Made by a program: the position numbers and the translations under genes. The notes under the pieces were generated by a model. It was not told the DNA's origin and ran no database searches. It saw only the letters and a list, made by a program, of their open reading frames with translations. A stretch of DNA of 64,000 nt. Origin: Medicago truncatula (lineage: Eukaryota > Streptophyta > Magnoliopsida > Fabales > Fabaceae). The stretch's first letter is position 1. Every line of letters begins with the position of its first letter. Where the stretch lies: positions 44,727,762 through 44,791,761 of the forward strand of contig NC_053042.1 of the NCBI RefSeq assembly GCF_003473485.1, in the 5' to 3' direction. This document shows positions 47,839 to 59,180 of the stretch, one piece after another.

Positions 47839-50800
47839 TCACATATCTACTGGTCCCCATTGATCATCAAATGATTGAGGGTCTCTCATCATTGGTTTAA
47901 ACCTTGGCCTAGCTGGTTGGTTTTTTCCCATTGGAAATCCCCAGAATGAATCAGAGTTCTCGAAGAATATGTAAAATGCAACTGCTGACACTAAAAATAG
48001 TCCTAAAAGCACCAAGTATATCTGCCACTCTGCAGGTTTCACAACAAACATTAAATGTCAAATTCAACGAACATTATATTCTGAGCTGTGCTACTTTACC
48101 ACGCAAATTTGACAACAAATTTCGAAAACAATATGGATGGTTGGCGCAATTTAAATGTGGTTAATGAATATAACAAGGTGCCACAATCATTAATCATCCG
48201 CTAAATGTAATTAACCGCAATATTAAACATCATTAACCATGATTTTTCAGGTGTTCATTTAAACGCAAATTGTGGTCAATGGATATCATGTTTATTTTAT
48301 CACGTGAAGATCGCGGTCAATGACGTTCAAAATCGTGTCTAATCACGTTAAATGGACAGTTAATAAGTTACAACACCATGTCATGTTCATTAACCATTCA
48401 CCGAGTGTAATTAACCACATATTTGAACGACATTAACCATCCATCTGAATTAATGTTGATTTTTGTTAAATTTTTTAGTCAAAGTATTATTTCTGTTATA
48501 TTCTATGGTCTCAGAAAGGACGATTGTGAATGTGTTTGTATGCATGCGCGCGAGCATATGGAAGAGAGATAACCTTTCCAATCTTTAGGTACATTCAGTT
48601 TAGTGACCAATGCTCCCCATTCTACTGAGGTTGTAAGTACAACCCTGCATAAAATAATAAAAGCTCAAGTGAATAGCCAAAACCAAGAGAACTGGTTTAT
48701 TAGGCCAATAGATTGAAGTTATAGGCCACTGCATGTTTTAACTTTTAACATTGAAACAAATAGCTTAACCCCAAAAGTGTGTTCATGATGATTGATATCA
48801 ATCAAGAAGGTACCAGTGTGGATATTTACCTTTCACTAGGACAGAAATCCAATGTTGCGATAGTTGTACCGAGGTGTAGTCTCTTGCTATAATGGTGTAT
48901 CTGCATCTTTTTTACTTCAACTACACATATGTCTCCATCTTTACTTGCCCTAAAATTACAGAAATCTGATGAGATCAAGATTACACAAGCAAGGTGCTCG
49001 TCATATCACAGTAGTTTACCTTTTAAAATAATTGGACTAATTTTATCTGTGATGCATGGTAGACTCCATTAATATTTTCAAAACCTATGTTGACTATAAC
49101 GATTCTGAAAGGATTTACGTTCGAATTGACCAGCAAATTTTAGAAACAAACTTTTTTATAACAAGTTAGTTTGTCTGCAATCAACTCAAGTGTTTTTCAC
49201 CCATTAAATTAAATATGATATTTTAAGAAGAAAAGTTGCTCTTGATTTAAGTCTTATTATTGTAAACTTAATTTCCAAAAGTATTTGTTCAAATCCATAT
49301 CAAATTGAAGAGCCCAAAAGAGAAGCCTTAGTTCTGAGATATGACAAACATGGCATGGGACAAAACAGCATAGAACTTCAAAAAAGCCCTTCTCAAATAT
49401 TTCATGAAAACCTAAAATAGCTATAACTTTCTCAAAAAAACCTTTTTAAAAAACTCACATAAAATATATTGCATTTTTTTAAAAGCTCGTCCTTATAAAC
49501 AATTCCAAAACTGTAATTGTAAGGAAAGGAATTCTAGAAGTTTCACAATAAAACCCTTAAAAACACAAATGTGATACCCTGCTAGGGAAGCAAATTGTAT
49601 AAGACATAAATTAGAAATTAGCATTGTAAGGTAGAATAATAAGTGTTTAAGAAAATAATTTGGTAATCTCTAGGACCTAGATGACTTGATCATGATCAGT
49701 TCAAAAACATTGTTTTCTTCACCCTTCACAGTTTTGGCAATACAATCAAAATCCACCTTGCTATCCAGATGACTTAAATATGCTTACAAAACAATTGATA
49801 TGTACAAGGTAAATATAGGTTCTTACAGAGAAAGGTATTTCCCGTCGTGGCTAACGGCCATTGCTGAAGCAGACTTTCTAAGCAGCCTCTTGTGCCCTAT
49901 TTTGTTCCATGAACTCATGTCCCAAACCGCTGTAAGAGACTTATCCCCTAATCAAAATTAGAGGTACCAATGATTAAGGTCATACTTGATCAAAAGAAAG
50001 TTGACAGATATACAAATACAATACTATAGAATTTACTCAAAACAAGATACTCATACCTTTTTGAACAGCGCCAAATAGAAATGGTTTGGTTCCATCCTTG
50101 GAAAATCGACATAATTCAATTTTTTCATCCTAAAGAGACAAAAAGGAAATTTTGGATAAAGGGGTATGAGTAAAGTCACAGATTCTTGTGAAAAAAAAAT
50201 CTTCAGATCCTTCCAAAGGTCCTTAAATGAAAAAGACTATACCGAGTTGCGAGACAGAGTGGTCACAGGAACACCGTCTTCAACCTTCCAGATTCTCGCT
50301 GAACCATCAGTAGAAGTTGAAGCTAGAAATTCTGAGTCTAGACTGAAGTATGACAAAACAAAAGACAACATGGTCAGTATCAATGTCATCAAAGTTTCAC
50401 AGGATTAAGATGCTCATAATATAAGCACACTATTATTGTCTAAAACATTTTATCTCCATAGTCCAATTATTGGAGGCACGGCAAGGTAATTCTAGTTGCA
50501 AATTTTATTAAGTATTTATTAGAATTCTCCTGGATGCTTAGATGAATGCATCTTTTAGAAGGATCAAGATAGAGTTGCTTAGTAATTTTGTACCTAAAAT
50601 CCATATCCCGGACAGATTTGTGTGCTCTTGGTTCATCCAAAATTATGCGCATGCTAGGCCACTCCATAATTCTGAGATGTCCATCCTACAAGTGTTAAAG
50701 ACAGAAGTAAAACATACAGGACACAATTCTTAAGAGGACAAAAAATCAAAGTGCCGCACACAACACAAAAACAATTTGTTGGAATCTAAAGTGATGCTTA

Positions 50801-52709
50801 CCGACCCACCAGCAGCAAATTTAGATCCATCAACACTAAAAGTAATACATGTCTGGGAACAAATACCCTGTAGAGGGGTCAGTTCCTTGGCCAACAGTTT
50901 CATGTTTGCTTCATGACCATACAGCTCAAACAATCTGCAAGACATGAAGAAATACTTCAATCTAAATCATATAACTCCAGGCAAAATATCTGCTAGCTAC
51001 TCTTAAGAAACAAGTACGGCTGCACCGCTAGCTTATAACATATAAGCTCGAATGATCGAAATAGAACTGTTAGTAATGGTCTTCTCTCGAAAACTTAGTG
51101 TTTTTCGAGATGCCACGTCAAGTAGCGTTTGAGCTTATAGTGTGTCATATTATCTCTAATTTTTACTCTCAATATCATTATTCAAAAAATATAAAAATAA
51201 TTTTTATGTCATTTTATATTTGTCAGTTAGTTCAACCGCTAATTTTACCAAACAATTCAAATTCAATTTGCTAGTTTATTTGTTAGCTTATCCACTATCC
51301 GCTAGCTTATCAATCATCTGCTATGTTTTACCAAACAGAGCTTATAACTACTATGTCATACACTCTCCTAGCTCAAGGAAATAACAACAAAAAACTGTGC
51401 AAAAAGATTTGGAACAACTGAGCATGCAGCATTATATTGTCCTTTAAAAAGTTAAAGGAACAGAAAATGTTGGTCTTCTGATCCTGCCGTTACTTAAAGT
51501 GGTAGCTTTTATTTTGAGAAATGTAATGTTGAAACAAATTGCAAAATTAGTTTTCAATAGATATAATTATTCATAAAAGAGAGCAAGGTTTCAATCCCAT
51601 GGCTATTAGAAAAGAAGCTTACTTGCAGCTACCATTGCTCAAAGAGCACATGAAATCATCACCGCTAGGATGCACAGCAATGGCAACAGGATCACCTTCC
51701 TCGGCTTCTAACACAAAGTTGGTCTGAAAGATTAATCAAACAAAAATCTCATGAGAATCAAAGAAAAACCGCATTTCCATGATCCAAAGACTCGAGATTA
51801 AAACCACTCTTCAAAAGCAGAATTATTGCATAATAACTACTTCCACCAACAATCTTGTTCAGGAAAAAACAATTTCTCAGCTAAAACCAAAAGGGAATGC
51901 ACAAAATAAATCTTTTTTAATATGCATCACTCTACATAGGACCTGTTTGGATTGACTTATTTCCGGTTACCTACTGGTATAAACATTTGTCACATCATTA
52001 GGAGAGCTTATAACATGTTCATAAACTGTTTTCAACTTATTTCTACAAGCTCTCCAAAATAGCTTATGATACAGCTTATAGGTTATATACAGGCATTCCT
52101 TAAAAAAAAAAAAAGGTTATATACAGGCATAAGCATTTGTGAGATTATTAGGAGAGCTTATGACATCTTCATAAACCGTTTACAACTTATTTCTATAAGC
52201 TCTTCGAAATAGCTTATCAAAACAACTTACAACTTATAACTTATAATTAAACAGTTTGACTTTATTTTATCTTTTGTTGTAGAGATATCTTATATATAGG
52301 TATTTATGCTATAAGGGTTTAGTTAAGTTTTTTTTGAAGAAGGGGTTTAGTTAAGTTGTTTATCCAAACATGAACATATATATACATACACAAATCCAAC
52401 ATATTAAAAAACAACAATCTCTAAACTTAAAATAAAAAGGGTATGCACAAAACAGTTTAATATTTCAAATAGCTCAGTCTCTACACACATACATATACAT
52501 ATACATATAGTTTGAGAATTTAAGAGGAATACCAAAGGGGAAGTAGACAAAGAAACGGTTATAGGGTCAAAGGAGAAAATCTGAAGCAAAGCAGGACAAG
52601 AATTTCCACGCTTGGACCTTCCAAGAACAACTAGGTTGAGATTTTCGGGTCTCCGAATCCATGACCCGCAAGTAACCGGACCCTGAGGTGACCCAGCATC
52701 ATTCTCCAT
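47839..52709 (-). CDS. PHF1, SEC12-related phosphate transporter exit factor
   Basis: Ten exons, minus strand: 52533-52709, 51623-51723, 50802-50934, 50594-50685, 50243-50342, 50057-50129, 49827-49947, 48830-48949, 48574-48644, 47839-48029; all phases join to 392 aa. The first in-frame ATG was chosen (MEND..CGSWIRRPENLN, matching PHF1). WD40 repeats cover about 50-320, for example EWPSMRIILDEPRAHKSVRD and STDGSARIW. The signature EWQIYLVLLGLFLVSAVAF (about 330-348) is the single membrane anchor, followed by FFENSDSFW and a short lumenal tail. By family knowledge PHF1 is an ER protein needed for PHT1 phosphate transporters to leave the ER; it resembles SEC12 but is not thought to act as an exchange factor. 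A SEC12-like paralogue is the alternative, but the C-terminus favours PHF1. Confidence 0.92.
48150..48460. repeat. TTAACC-rich minisatellite-like cluster in PHF1 intron
   Basis: About eight ATTAACC/GGTTAAT motifs at irregular 20-60 bp spacing lie in the last intron (48030-48573). Same motif as 3480-3645. Confidence 0.5.
51025..51342. mobile_element. MITE fragment related to 43621 element
   Basis: The right end TTTTACCAAACAGAGCTT and subterminal ATCCGCTAGCTTATC motifs match the element at 43621. The left boundary is vague. It lies in the PHF1 intron between exons 2 and 3. Confidence 0.45.
52080..52130 (+). repeat. 17-bp micro-insertion with perfect 17-bp duplication
   Basis: AGGTTATATACAGGCAT occurs at 52080-52096 and 52114-52130 around TCCTT followed by A12. 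Confidence 0.88.
52315..52357 (-). repeat. 13-bp micro-insertion with perfect 15-bp duplication
   Basis: GGGTTTAGTTAAGTT at 52315-52329 and 52343-52357 flank an insert reading CTTCTTCAAAAAA on the minus strand. Confidence 0.85.
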
Positions 52710-52869
52710 CCAAATTCTCAGAAATTTGAAATATGGATTCAAAGTTTGCTTCTTTTTTCAATTGGGTCACTGAAAATCAAGGGTTTTTTTTATGAAAATC
52801 GTTGATTGGAATTTCGTCTGTAGAATGCAATGTTATATAGAAATATCCGAAGAGGAAAGAGAGGGTCAC

Positions 52870-52926
52870 TAGCACAAGTTGTTGTTTTTTTTTATTTTTT
52901 TTGACAAAATAGCACAAGTTGTTGTT
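52870..52926 (-). repeat. 23-bp micro-insertion with perfect 17-bp duplication
   Basis: TAGCACAAGTTGTTGTT at 52870-52886 and 52910-52926. The 23-bp insert reads TTTTGTC then a 16-base A-rich tail on the minus strand. It lies about 160-220 bp upstream of the PHF1 start codon. Confidence 0.88.
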
Positions 52927-53776
52927 GTTTTTGTTTATTGATTTGATTAATGAAACAAACAACGTATAACGTTTTTTAATGGCACATACACGAGGTAGAC
53001 AGACATGTCTCAACTTTATTGTTTGATCGTTTGCTTTTTTCAAGTCGTAGATTGAATGATGATTGTGATAATAGTGTGGTGTGTTATGAAGATAATAAAT
53101 TTTTAGATCATGTTTTATATTTGTAAAGATGATTTTTATGAAAATTTACTTGTAGTTATTTTAAATTACGTTTGTTATGTTTTTTTAAGAAAAAAAATAA
53201 TTTGTTTTAAAAAATTATTTTTAAGAGTATTATCTAAAAATGGTTTAAAATGAAAAATAAAAAATTATTACGATTAAATTTTCAAAAAATAGATTTTTAG
53301 AGAAAATAAATGCTAAAATATTGAAGTGGTTTTGTAAAAAAAAATCTTTTTTTATATAGTTATATTCAAACAAACTAAAATATTAAGTGGTTTTTATTAT
53401 CATAAATGAATACAAATTATATCATGATTTTTAATAAAATCTTTAAAACTTAATCTGTAAAAAATTTAACATCGAAAACTCCAAATCATCTTATTGAATG
53501 TCAAAATGGTCTTAAAGATGAGCCTTTTTTTCCCTCTAAACTAAAACTAATCACCTTATTATTTTTTTCCTCTTTTCTAGTTGAAAATTTTCGGTGATAC
53601 TAGACGAGATACTAGATGAGCTTATAATGTTTTTTATTTTTATTTTTTATGAGCCTGTATTATATTTTTTAAGACACCACTTGAGTAATCATAAGAAAAA
53701 CGCAGTGTTTATGTGTATACAATAAAGCCCTACAATAATATATATTTTTTGGCTATTTGCTATTTCTTTATCGAAG

Positions 53777-53819
53777 AAAGTCTTACTATAATAATCCAAA
53801 AAAAAAAGTCTTAATGTAA
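53777..53819 (+). repeat. 13-bp A-tailed micro-insertion, decayed duplication
   Basis: AAAGTCTTACTATAA and AAAGTCTTAATGTAA (13 of 15 identical) flank TAATCCAAAAAAA. Confidence 0.55.
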
Positions 53820-54120
53820 AAAAGTGTTTGAATATTTGAAATGATTTGTTTAGTGGGAAGGGATGATATAAATGGGTACGGCAAACATTGTCAACTGTGT
53901 GGATATTCGTTAAAGATTACGCGGCATTATACAATGATCGTTGAGATGTGCCGCATCGTGACAAATTGACCATACCACATACAAAGTGAAGTACAACTAG
54001 TTTAAGCCCTTGCTTTTTGCTATGCTATGTGATTCTTTATACACGAAATATGTGAAAATTGATGTCGACTCAAATTTGTAAAGTCCACTTTGATTAAAGT
54101 TGAGTGATTTAAGTTTTGAA

Positions 54121-54169
54121 TATGGTTATGATAAAAGTTCCCCTAAAAAAATACGATTATGATAAAAGT
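54121..54169 (+). repeat. 13-bp A-tailed micro-insertion with 18-bp duplication
   Basis: TATGGTTATGATAAAAGT (54121-54138) and TACGATTATGATAAAAGT (54152-54169) differ at two bases and flank TCCCCTAAAAAAA. Confidence 0.7.
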
Positions 54170-54245
54170 AATTTTTGAAAGAAAATGCTACTAGACAGCG
54201 GTAATGTGGAGGTTAGAATGTCGACCATTTTTTTTTTCTTCCAAA

Positions 54246-55051
54246 GATAACGGCGTATAAAGAAAAACCAAAAAGGAAAAGAGAAAGAAACATAAATAAA
54301 CTACACTTATAAAACCAAGTTCTTATAGAGTCTGTAACGAGGAAGTTTGATGAATCGGCCTGAGAGGAATGATAGACCTTGAGATCTACGTTAGAGGAAA
54401 TATCTAGTTTAACTTATCTAAAAACTCGATACAATGATTTTCTTTTCAAAAAGTGTTAAAAAATGAGATGTCAATTGTGATAAATTAAAACTTCAGTGTC
54501 TTGGATCGATGTAGCAAATTTGTGGAACCTTGAAGTTTGATTATGAAAGATATTTAGACAGTGAAGAGAGTCTTTGAAACATATTACATCACTGTAAGCA
54601 TATGTTTTTGTTAGCAGTGAAATAACATTAAACATGCGTCTAGCCTAACACTCCAATCACTAGCTTCTGAATTCTCACATTTAAATGGCTTTGAACGCAC
54701 GTTGGCGGTGAAGTAACACTATCCCAAACAAGTGTTAATTCATATGCTTAGACCAATAAAAGCCCTTGGTAAATGGCGTGAAGCTCAACATGAAGGAATT
54801 TGGAGGACTTGACAAAAGTCCCGAGCAACGTGATATCCAAAAATCGAAAGAGTGACGAAGCTGATCATTGTCGAAACTTAGAGACGGATGGAGTATCACA
54901 TAGGGGGGGGGGGGGGGGGGGGGGGGGGGGGTATAATATGGACACATTTTTTTTAATTTCATATCATATAATTCCAAATGTGTCAAATTATGACCACCGT
55001 TGTTGTTAAAACTTGGTCTAATTGGATTCAACATATTTCAAATTTTTTAAA
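54246..55051 (+). repeat. Long direct repeat D1 with G29 tract
   Basis: It is highly similar over about 805 bp to 59513-60316. It contains an uninterrupted run of 29 G at 54903-54931. It stops exactly at the A before the CTAG of a Helitron end (55052). Short open frames in it are proline-rich or glycine-rich artefacts of the homopolymer. Confidence 0.88.
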
Positions 55052-55080
55052 CTAGCATGGACACCCGTGCCAAGCACGGG
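55052..55080 (-). mobile_element. Helitron 3' terminus, minus orientation
   Basis: Read on the minus strand, a perfect 7-bp stem CCCGTGC/GCACGGG with a TTG loop is followed eight bases later by CTAG and then host T. The body must extend to the right. The 5' end is not fixed; TCCTCTATAAATAATTC on the minus strand, ending at 57684 beside a host T on the plus strand, is a candidate. Confidence 0.75.
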
Positions 55081-55317
55081 TTAGAATGTCGTCGCATATA
55101 TTATACTAACAAAAATCATATACTTTAAGTCTTAAAATTTTGGATGAAGTTGTGGTGGTATTATTATCACTTGTGTGGTTTCCTCTTTCCCCAAATTGTC
55201 GATCTACATCAGTTTAAGCTTTCACATAAAGCTCAGCTGTGGTATCACATCTCCGTTAGACATTGTGAGGGAGCGAGAGTTGTTCTTGGTGGTGGACTAC
55301 AAACACAAAGATCCTGA

Positions 55318-55740
55318 CACTTAATGGAGAGATGTTAATGTGTCAAGTGTGAGTTAAAATTTTATATTGTATGCAATAGTAGATATGAGAAAAATTTAAG
55401 TGAGATGACTCACATACATAATGCTTTCAGACTTTGAAAGAATATGTGATGTGAATCTCACTTCTGTGATTGTTCTTAGTCTAATGTGATAATATAATCC
55501 AATGTAGGATCTTTGCCTAATGTGATGAGTTGTTTCGTTAGTTTTTGAGTGTCATTTGTTTAATTTTTATCTTAAATTTTAGTTTTTGAATGTCATTCGC
55601 TTTCATGAAGAAGAAAAAAAAATTCAACCTTTATCATTTAAAATTCCTTCACTTTTGTTATTTCATGGGATCTTGCAATAGAAAAATGTAGATGTATTTT
55701 GATGAGTTGACAAAATACATATTTATTGGGCATTTTAAAT
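55318..55740 (+). repeat. Diverged direct repeat E1
   Basis: It shares blocks with 58778-59180: ATGTTAATG-GTCAAGTGTGAG, AATCTCACTT, TGAATGTCATT-TTTAATTTTTATCTTAAA, and AAATTCCTTCA. It is older than D1/D2. Confidence 0.6.
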
Positions 55741-56458
55741 AGATGTACATATTTTAATAAGTCTAATATTTTGGTAGCAAACTTCTTCAACAAATCCATA
55801 AAATCACCATCAATTCATTATGTTTCCTATACTCTCACGAATACACCAGAAAGTTTATCAGTAATACATAATTTAATTTCTCCACTCTCATTGGCAGATC
55901 CAATTTCATCTTTTCTACGAACACATAGAAGTAACATGTATACTATGACCCTAGATTTTTTTTTTTGTCAAAGTGATAATAGATTAGAGCCTCTTAAGCA
56001 TGTGGATAGTAGTTCAATTTCTGTCTCATGCGTATTGAAAATATTTGGATGAGATGAGAGAACTCACCTTATGTGTCCTGCAGATTTTCGAACCAAGATT
56101 AGTCATTGTTAAACGGTGGTGTAAACTCCTACCAATTTCATAATAACTCGATAAAATATCAAATATAAAGTTAGTCAGCAAACTTAATTGATACATTTAA
56201 TTAGTATATCTAAAAAAACATTAAAAATCAATATTTATTAATAATGATAATAATAATAACAATAATATTTGAAAATTGATAATTTCAGCAAACATTTATT
56301 TTGTATTACTTTCAACCGAGATTTTTCATTGATAAGTTAATCAATTGTTAGAGCATCCATAACGGTCCTCTCCGTTTGATTGTTTAAATGAGTCTCGTAT
56401 GTAAAGATCACTTGTTGTTATATAATTAATATTTAATAAGATTTAATCTCTCAAACTC

Positions 56459-56614
56459 TAGAGGTATTTTACCAGATTAACTTAAGGACTTTCTCTGAGT
56501 TTGTTTCTTTTCTTTTCCTCATCTTCTTTTGTTATTGTTTCCTTTTATTCGTACGTTTAGAGCGTGATACAACTGGTTCATAATTGAACCCCATTTAACT
56601 AAAAAAAATAAAAT
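56459..56614 (+). mobile_element. 156-bp SINE-like retroposon, 13-bp TSD
   Basis: ATCTCTCAAACTC at 56446-56458 and 56615-56627 are identical. The insert ends in AACTAAAAAAAATAAAAT. A CTGGTTCATAATTGAACCCC segment precedes the tail. The parent family is not identified. Confidence 0.75.
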
Positions 56615-56627
56615 ATCTCTCAAACTC

Positions 56628-58777
56628 AACCCTTCAAAAATATATCAAATGGGCCTTAGTAATAAATATGTATCAGTAAATTTTGACACTAATGTATTTA
56701 TTCATTCATAATTATCTAATATTTGAAATATTAAATCAGTTCAATTATAAATTAAAAAAAAAAGTATATTTTTTCAATCCTGTTAATAATTCAAAAAAAT
56801 AACTAAAATTCGAAAAGATAAAAAAAAAAGATTGGAAATTACACGGTTTAAGTAACAACTTTGCATATGGTCGAAATCATAGTAAATAAACAAAAAAGTA
56901 CTATGATTGACAATGACAGAATTTACAACGAAGTGATCATGTGTAACACACAAATAATAGGAGAGCGAGGGTGTCTATAAAAATACGATTCTAAATAGAA
57001 GAAAGATCCTATTGTAGATGGTCTTAACCACCCTTGAGTGAGAAAATAATTATTTCATGCTATTATTTATAAGATCATCATGAGAAATAAAATCAATCAT
57101 GTAATAAATTAATATTCAACAGTGTTTCAAAAAGTAGTAAGAATTGATTTATATAAACAGAAAATCAAAACAAACTGAGTCATGCTATGATGATGAAATC
57201 ACAAAAACAAACGAAAGAAAAATTAAAATATAAGGAAAGGTCTTATTTAACTAAAAGGGAAAGAATTTTTATTTTTTTTAAGGGGTGATTTAAGGGCAAA
57301 ATTGACCATAAATTGACCCCAGAAACTAACATTTTTCCCTTCCCTCTATAAATTTACAAACAACTAATATTTGCTTAAAAAAAAAAAAAAGAACCCAACA
57401 CAAAGACGAAATAAATAAGTGGAACAAATCTTTCTCTCAAAATAGGTTGTTATGAATTATCGACCAATTAATATTTGTAAAGTCTGTTTAGAAGATTAAT
57501 AATTTTAACTTTGAGTAAAAAAATTAATTTTTGAAAATATATAATAAAAAAAAAAACACGAAAGTGATTTAAGTAATTTAATCTAAAATAAATGGAAATG
57601 AGATAGAAAATGATCTGACAAACAACAGGGTTTGTTGATTTATACATCTATATATATCATTTTGTTTGAATTATTTATAGAGGATTTGGAAATTTTTACT
57701 ATGTATATAAACTTTTTAGTTAATGTCCTCGTGAGCAAAGTTAAGTTGGTATGGACAATGCATAATATATGTAAGGTCCGGATTCTGCACTTCATTGATT
57801 TTTTTTCTCTATTTATCTCTTCCTCTCAATATTTTTTCGTACTATTTGTTATATTCTTCTTCCCAATGTTTTTCATACTATTTCTTATTATGTGCTTGTT
57901 TGACACCAATAACGGAAAATGTAGACAAACATGTGTAGTAATCGAATAAGATAATTGGTTTTGGAGACACTGAAAAAATTAGAGTAGTAAGTTTTTGTTT
58001 TTTTTCTTTTACAAATAGTGAGTATTGTTGAAAACTCAAAAATAAATAAAATTGAAAAGAATTTTGAAATCTTTAGTTCAATATCAGAATTGTAAGAAGA
58101 ATGGTGAAATTAGAATCAATATCTATAAAAAAAATTCAAGCAAATCACTACATTAACGTATAGATCCAAAATTTGCTGCAAAAATAATTTATAATATATA
58201 TTATAATTATAAAAAAATTACATCATGCGAAAATGAAAAAAAAAAGTATAAAGTTGTTTTTAAAAACATATGAGTAAATAAAAAACATATGAGTAATTTA
58301 TTTTATACTTATCACAAATATTTTTATTTTTTTTCACAAATAATATGAACTTAAATAATGTTTTTTTATGTACTATTAATTCAATCATTCCTTATATATA
58401 AATAAAAACCTTTTTCTTTGACCCTTCTTATCACCGTTGTTTTTTATTTTTTTGCTTCTACAAATAATATGAACCTTTTTATAGAAACAAATAATATGAA
58501 CTTAATCAATGTTTTTTATACACCACCACATCATTCCTTATAGAGAAAAACGAAAAGGTTTTGCTTTGCCTTTGACCTTTAAATGTTTTTCCTATCTTGA
58601 ATATAGACATCGATTCTACTAATTTTTGCTTCCTTATTAAATTATAACAGCTATGTGTTATCATTTAAAAAAAATGTTGGTACATGTTATATTTGTTTTT
58701 TATCTCTTATTTGCATATCTTGTGCCTAGTTTAGATGCTATTAATATTTTTATTTTTTGATTTTATAGAGAGAAAAC
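56628..58777. other. AT-rich spacer, no gene
   Basis: Nothing codes here. It contains a SINE fragment (57735-57790), repeated ACAAATAATATGAAC blocks (about 58336, 58460, 58487) that look like local tandem duplication, and numerous A/T runs. Confidence 0.5.
57735..57790 (+). mobile_element. SINE fragment
   Basis: AGTTGGTATGGACAATGCAT then GTAAGGTCCGGATTC is the same body as the SINE at 47262. The 3' tail and target duplications are not evident. Confidence 0.55.
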
Positions 58778-59180
58778 ACCTTAAAGCGATGTTAATGAGT
58801 CAAGTGTGAGTTTACGTTCTACATTGAATTGAATAGTAGATTTTGAATAGAAAATAAGTGTGATGACTCATATAACCAAGGTCTTTAGATTTTGTGTAAA
58901 GATGTGGTGTCAATCTCACTTATATGGTTGGTATTGGCCTAATACGATGATCTAACTCAGTGCAGGCTCACTCGCAAGTCCCAACGTTACTGATAAACTT
59001 TTTTTTATTTTTTTATTTTTGAATGTCATTTGTTTAATTTTTTATCTTAAAATTTAGTTATTGAATGTCATTTTCTTTCATTATATATTTTTTATACAAT
59101 CTATATTACTTCAAATTCCTTCATTTTTTGTTTTGATGGGATTTATGGAAAATTACATGTGTTATGTTGAGTTTAAAACA
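58778..59180 (+). repeat. Diverged direct repeat E2
   Basis: Partner of 55318-55740. Confidence 0.6.

Larger units (their letters stand above)
51950..52375. mobile_element. MITE-like element in PHF1 intron 1
   Basis: Left GTTTGGATTGACTTATTT and right, inverted, GTTTGGATAAACAACTTAAC suggest terminal inverted repeats. The inside contains repeated AGGAGAGCTTATAACATGTTC-like blocks. Two micro-insertions lie within it. Confidence 0.5.
52927..54245. other. PHF1 upstream region, AT-rich spacer
   Basis: No coding sequence is seen. It carries two further micro-insertions (53777-53819, 54121-54169) and one GGATATTC at 53901-53908, which fits the P1BS (PHR1-site) pattern but is expected by chance in a region of this size. 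Confidence 0.5.

Noticed and set aside
54735..55034. Frames with poly-Pro or poly-Gly
   Set aside because: Produced by the G29/C29 homopolymer.
58261..58297. Further tail-only insertion (AAAAACATATGAGTAA twice)
   Set aside because: Only three bases separate the copies; a simple tandem duplication is enough.
58460..58501. Tail-only insertion between ACAAATAATATGAAC copies
   Set aside because: A third copy of the same block lies at about 58336 with shared flanks, so local tandem duplication is the better explanation.
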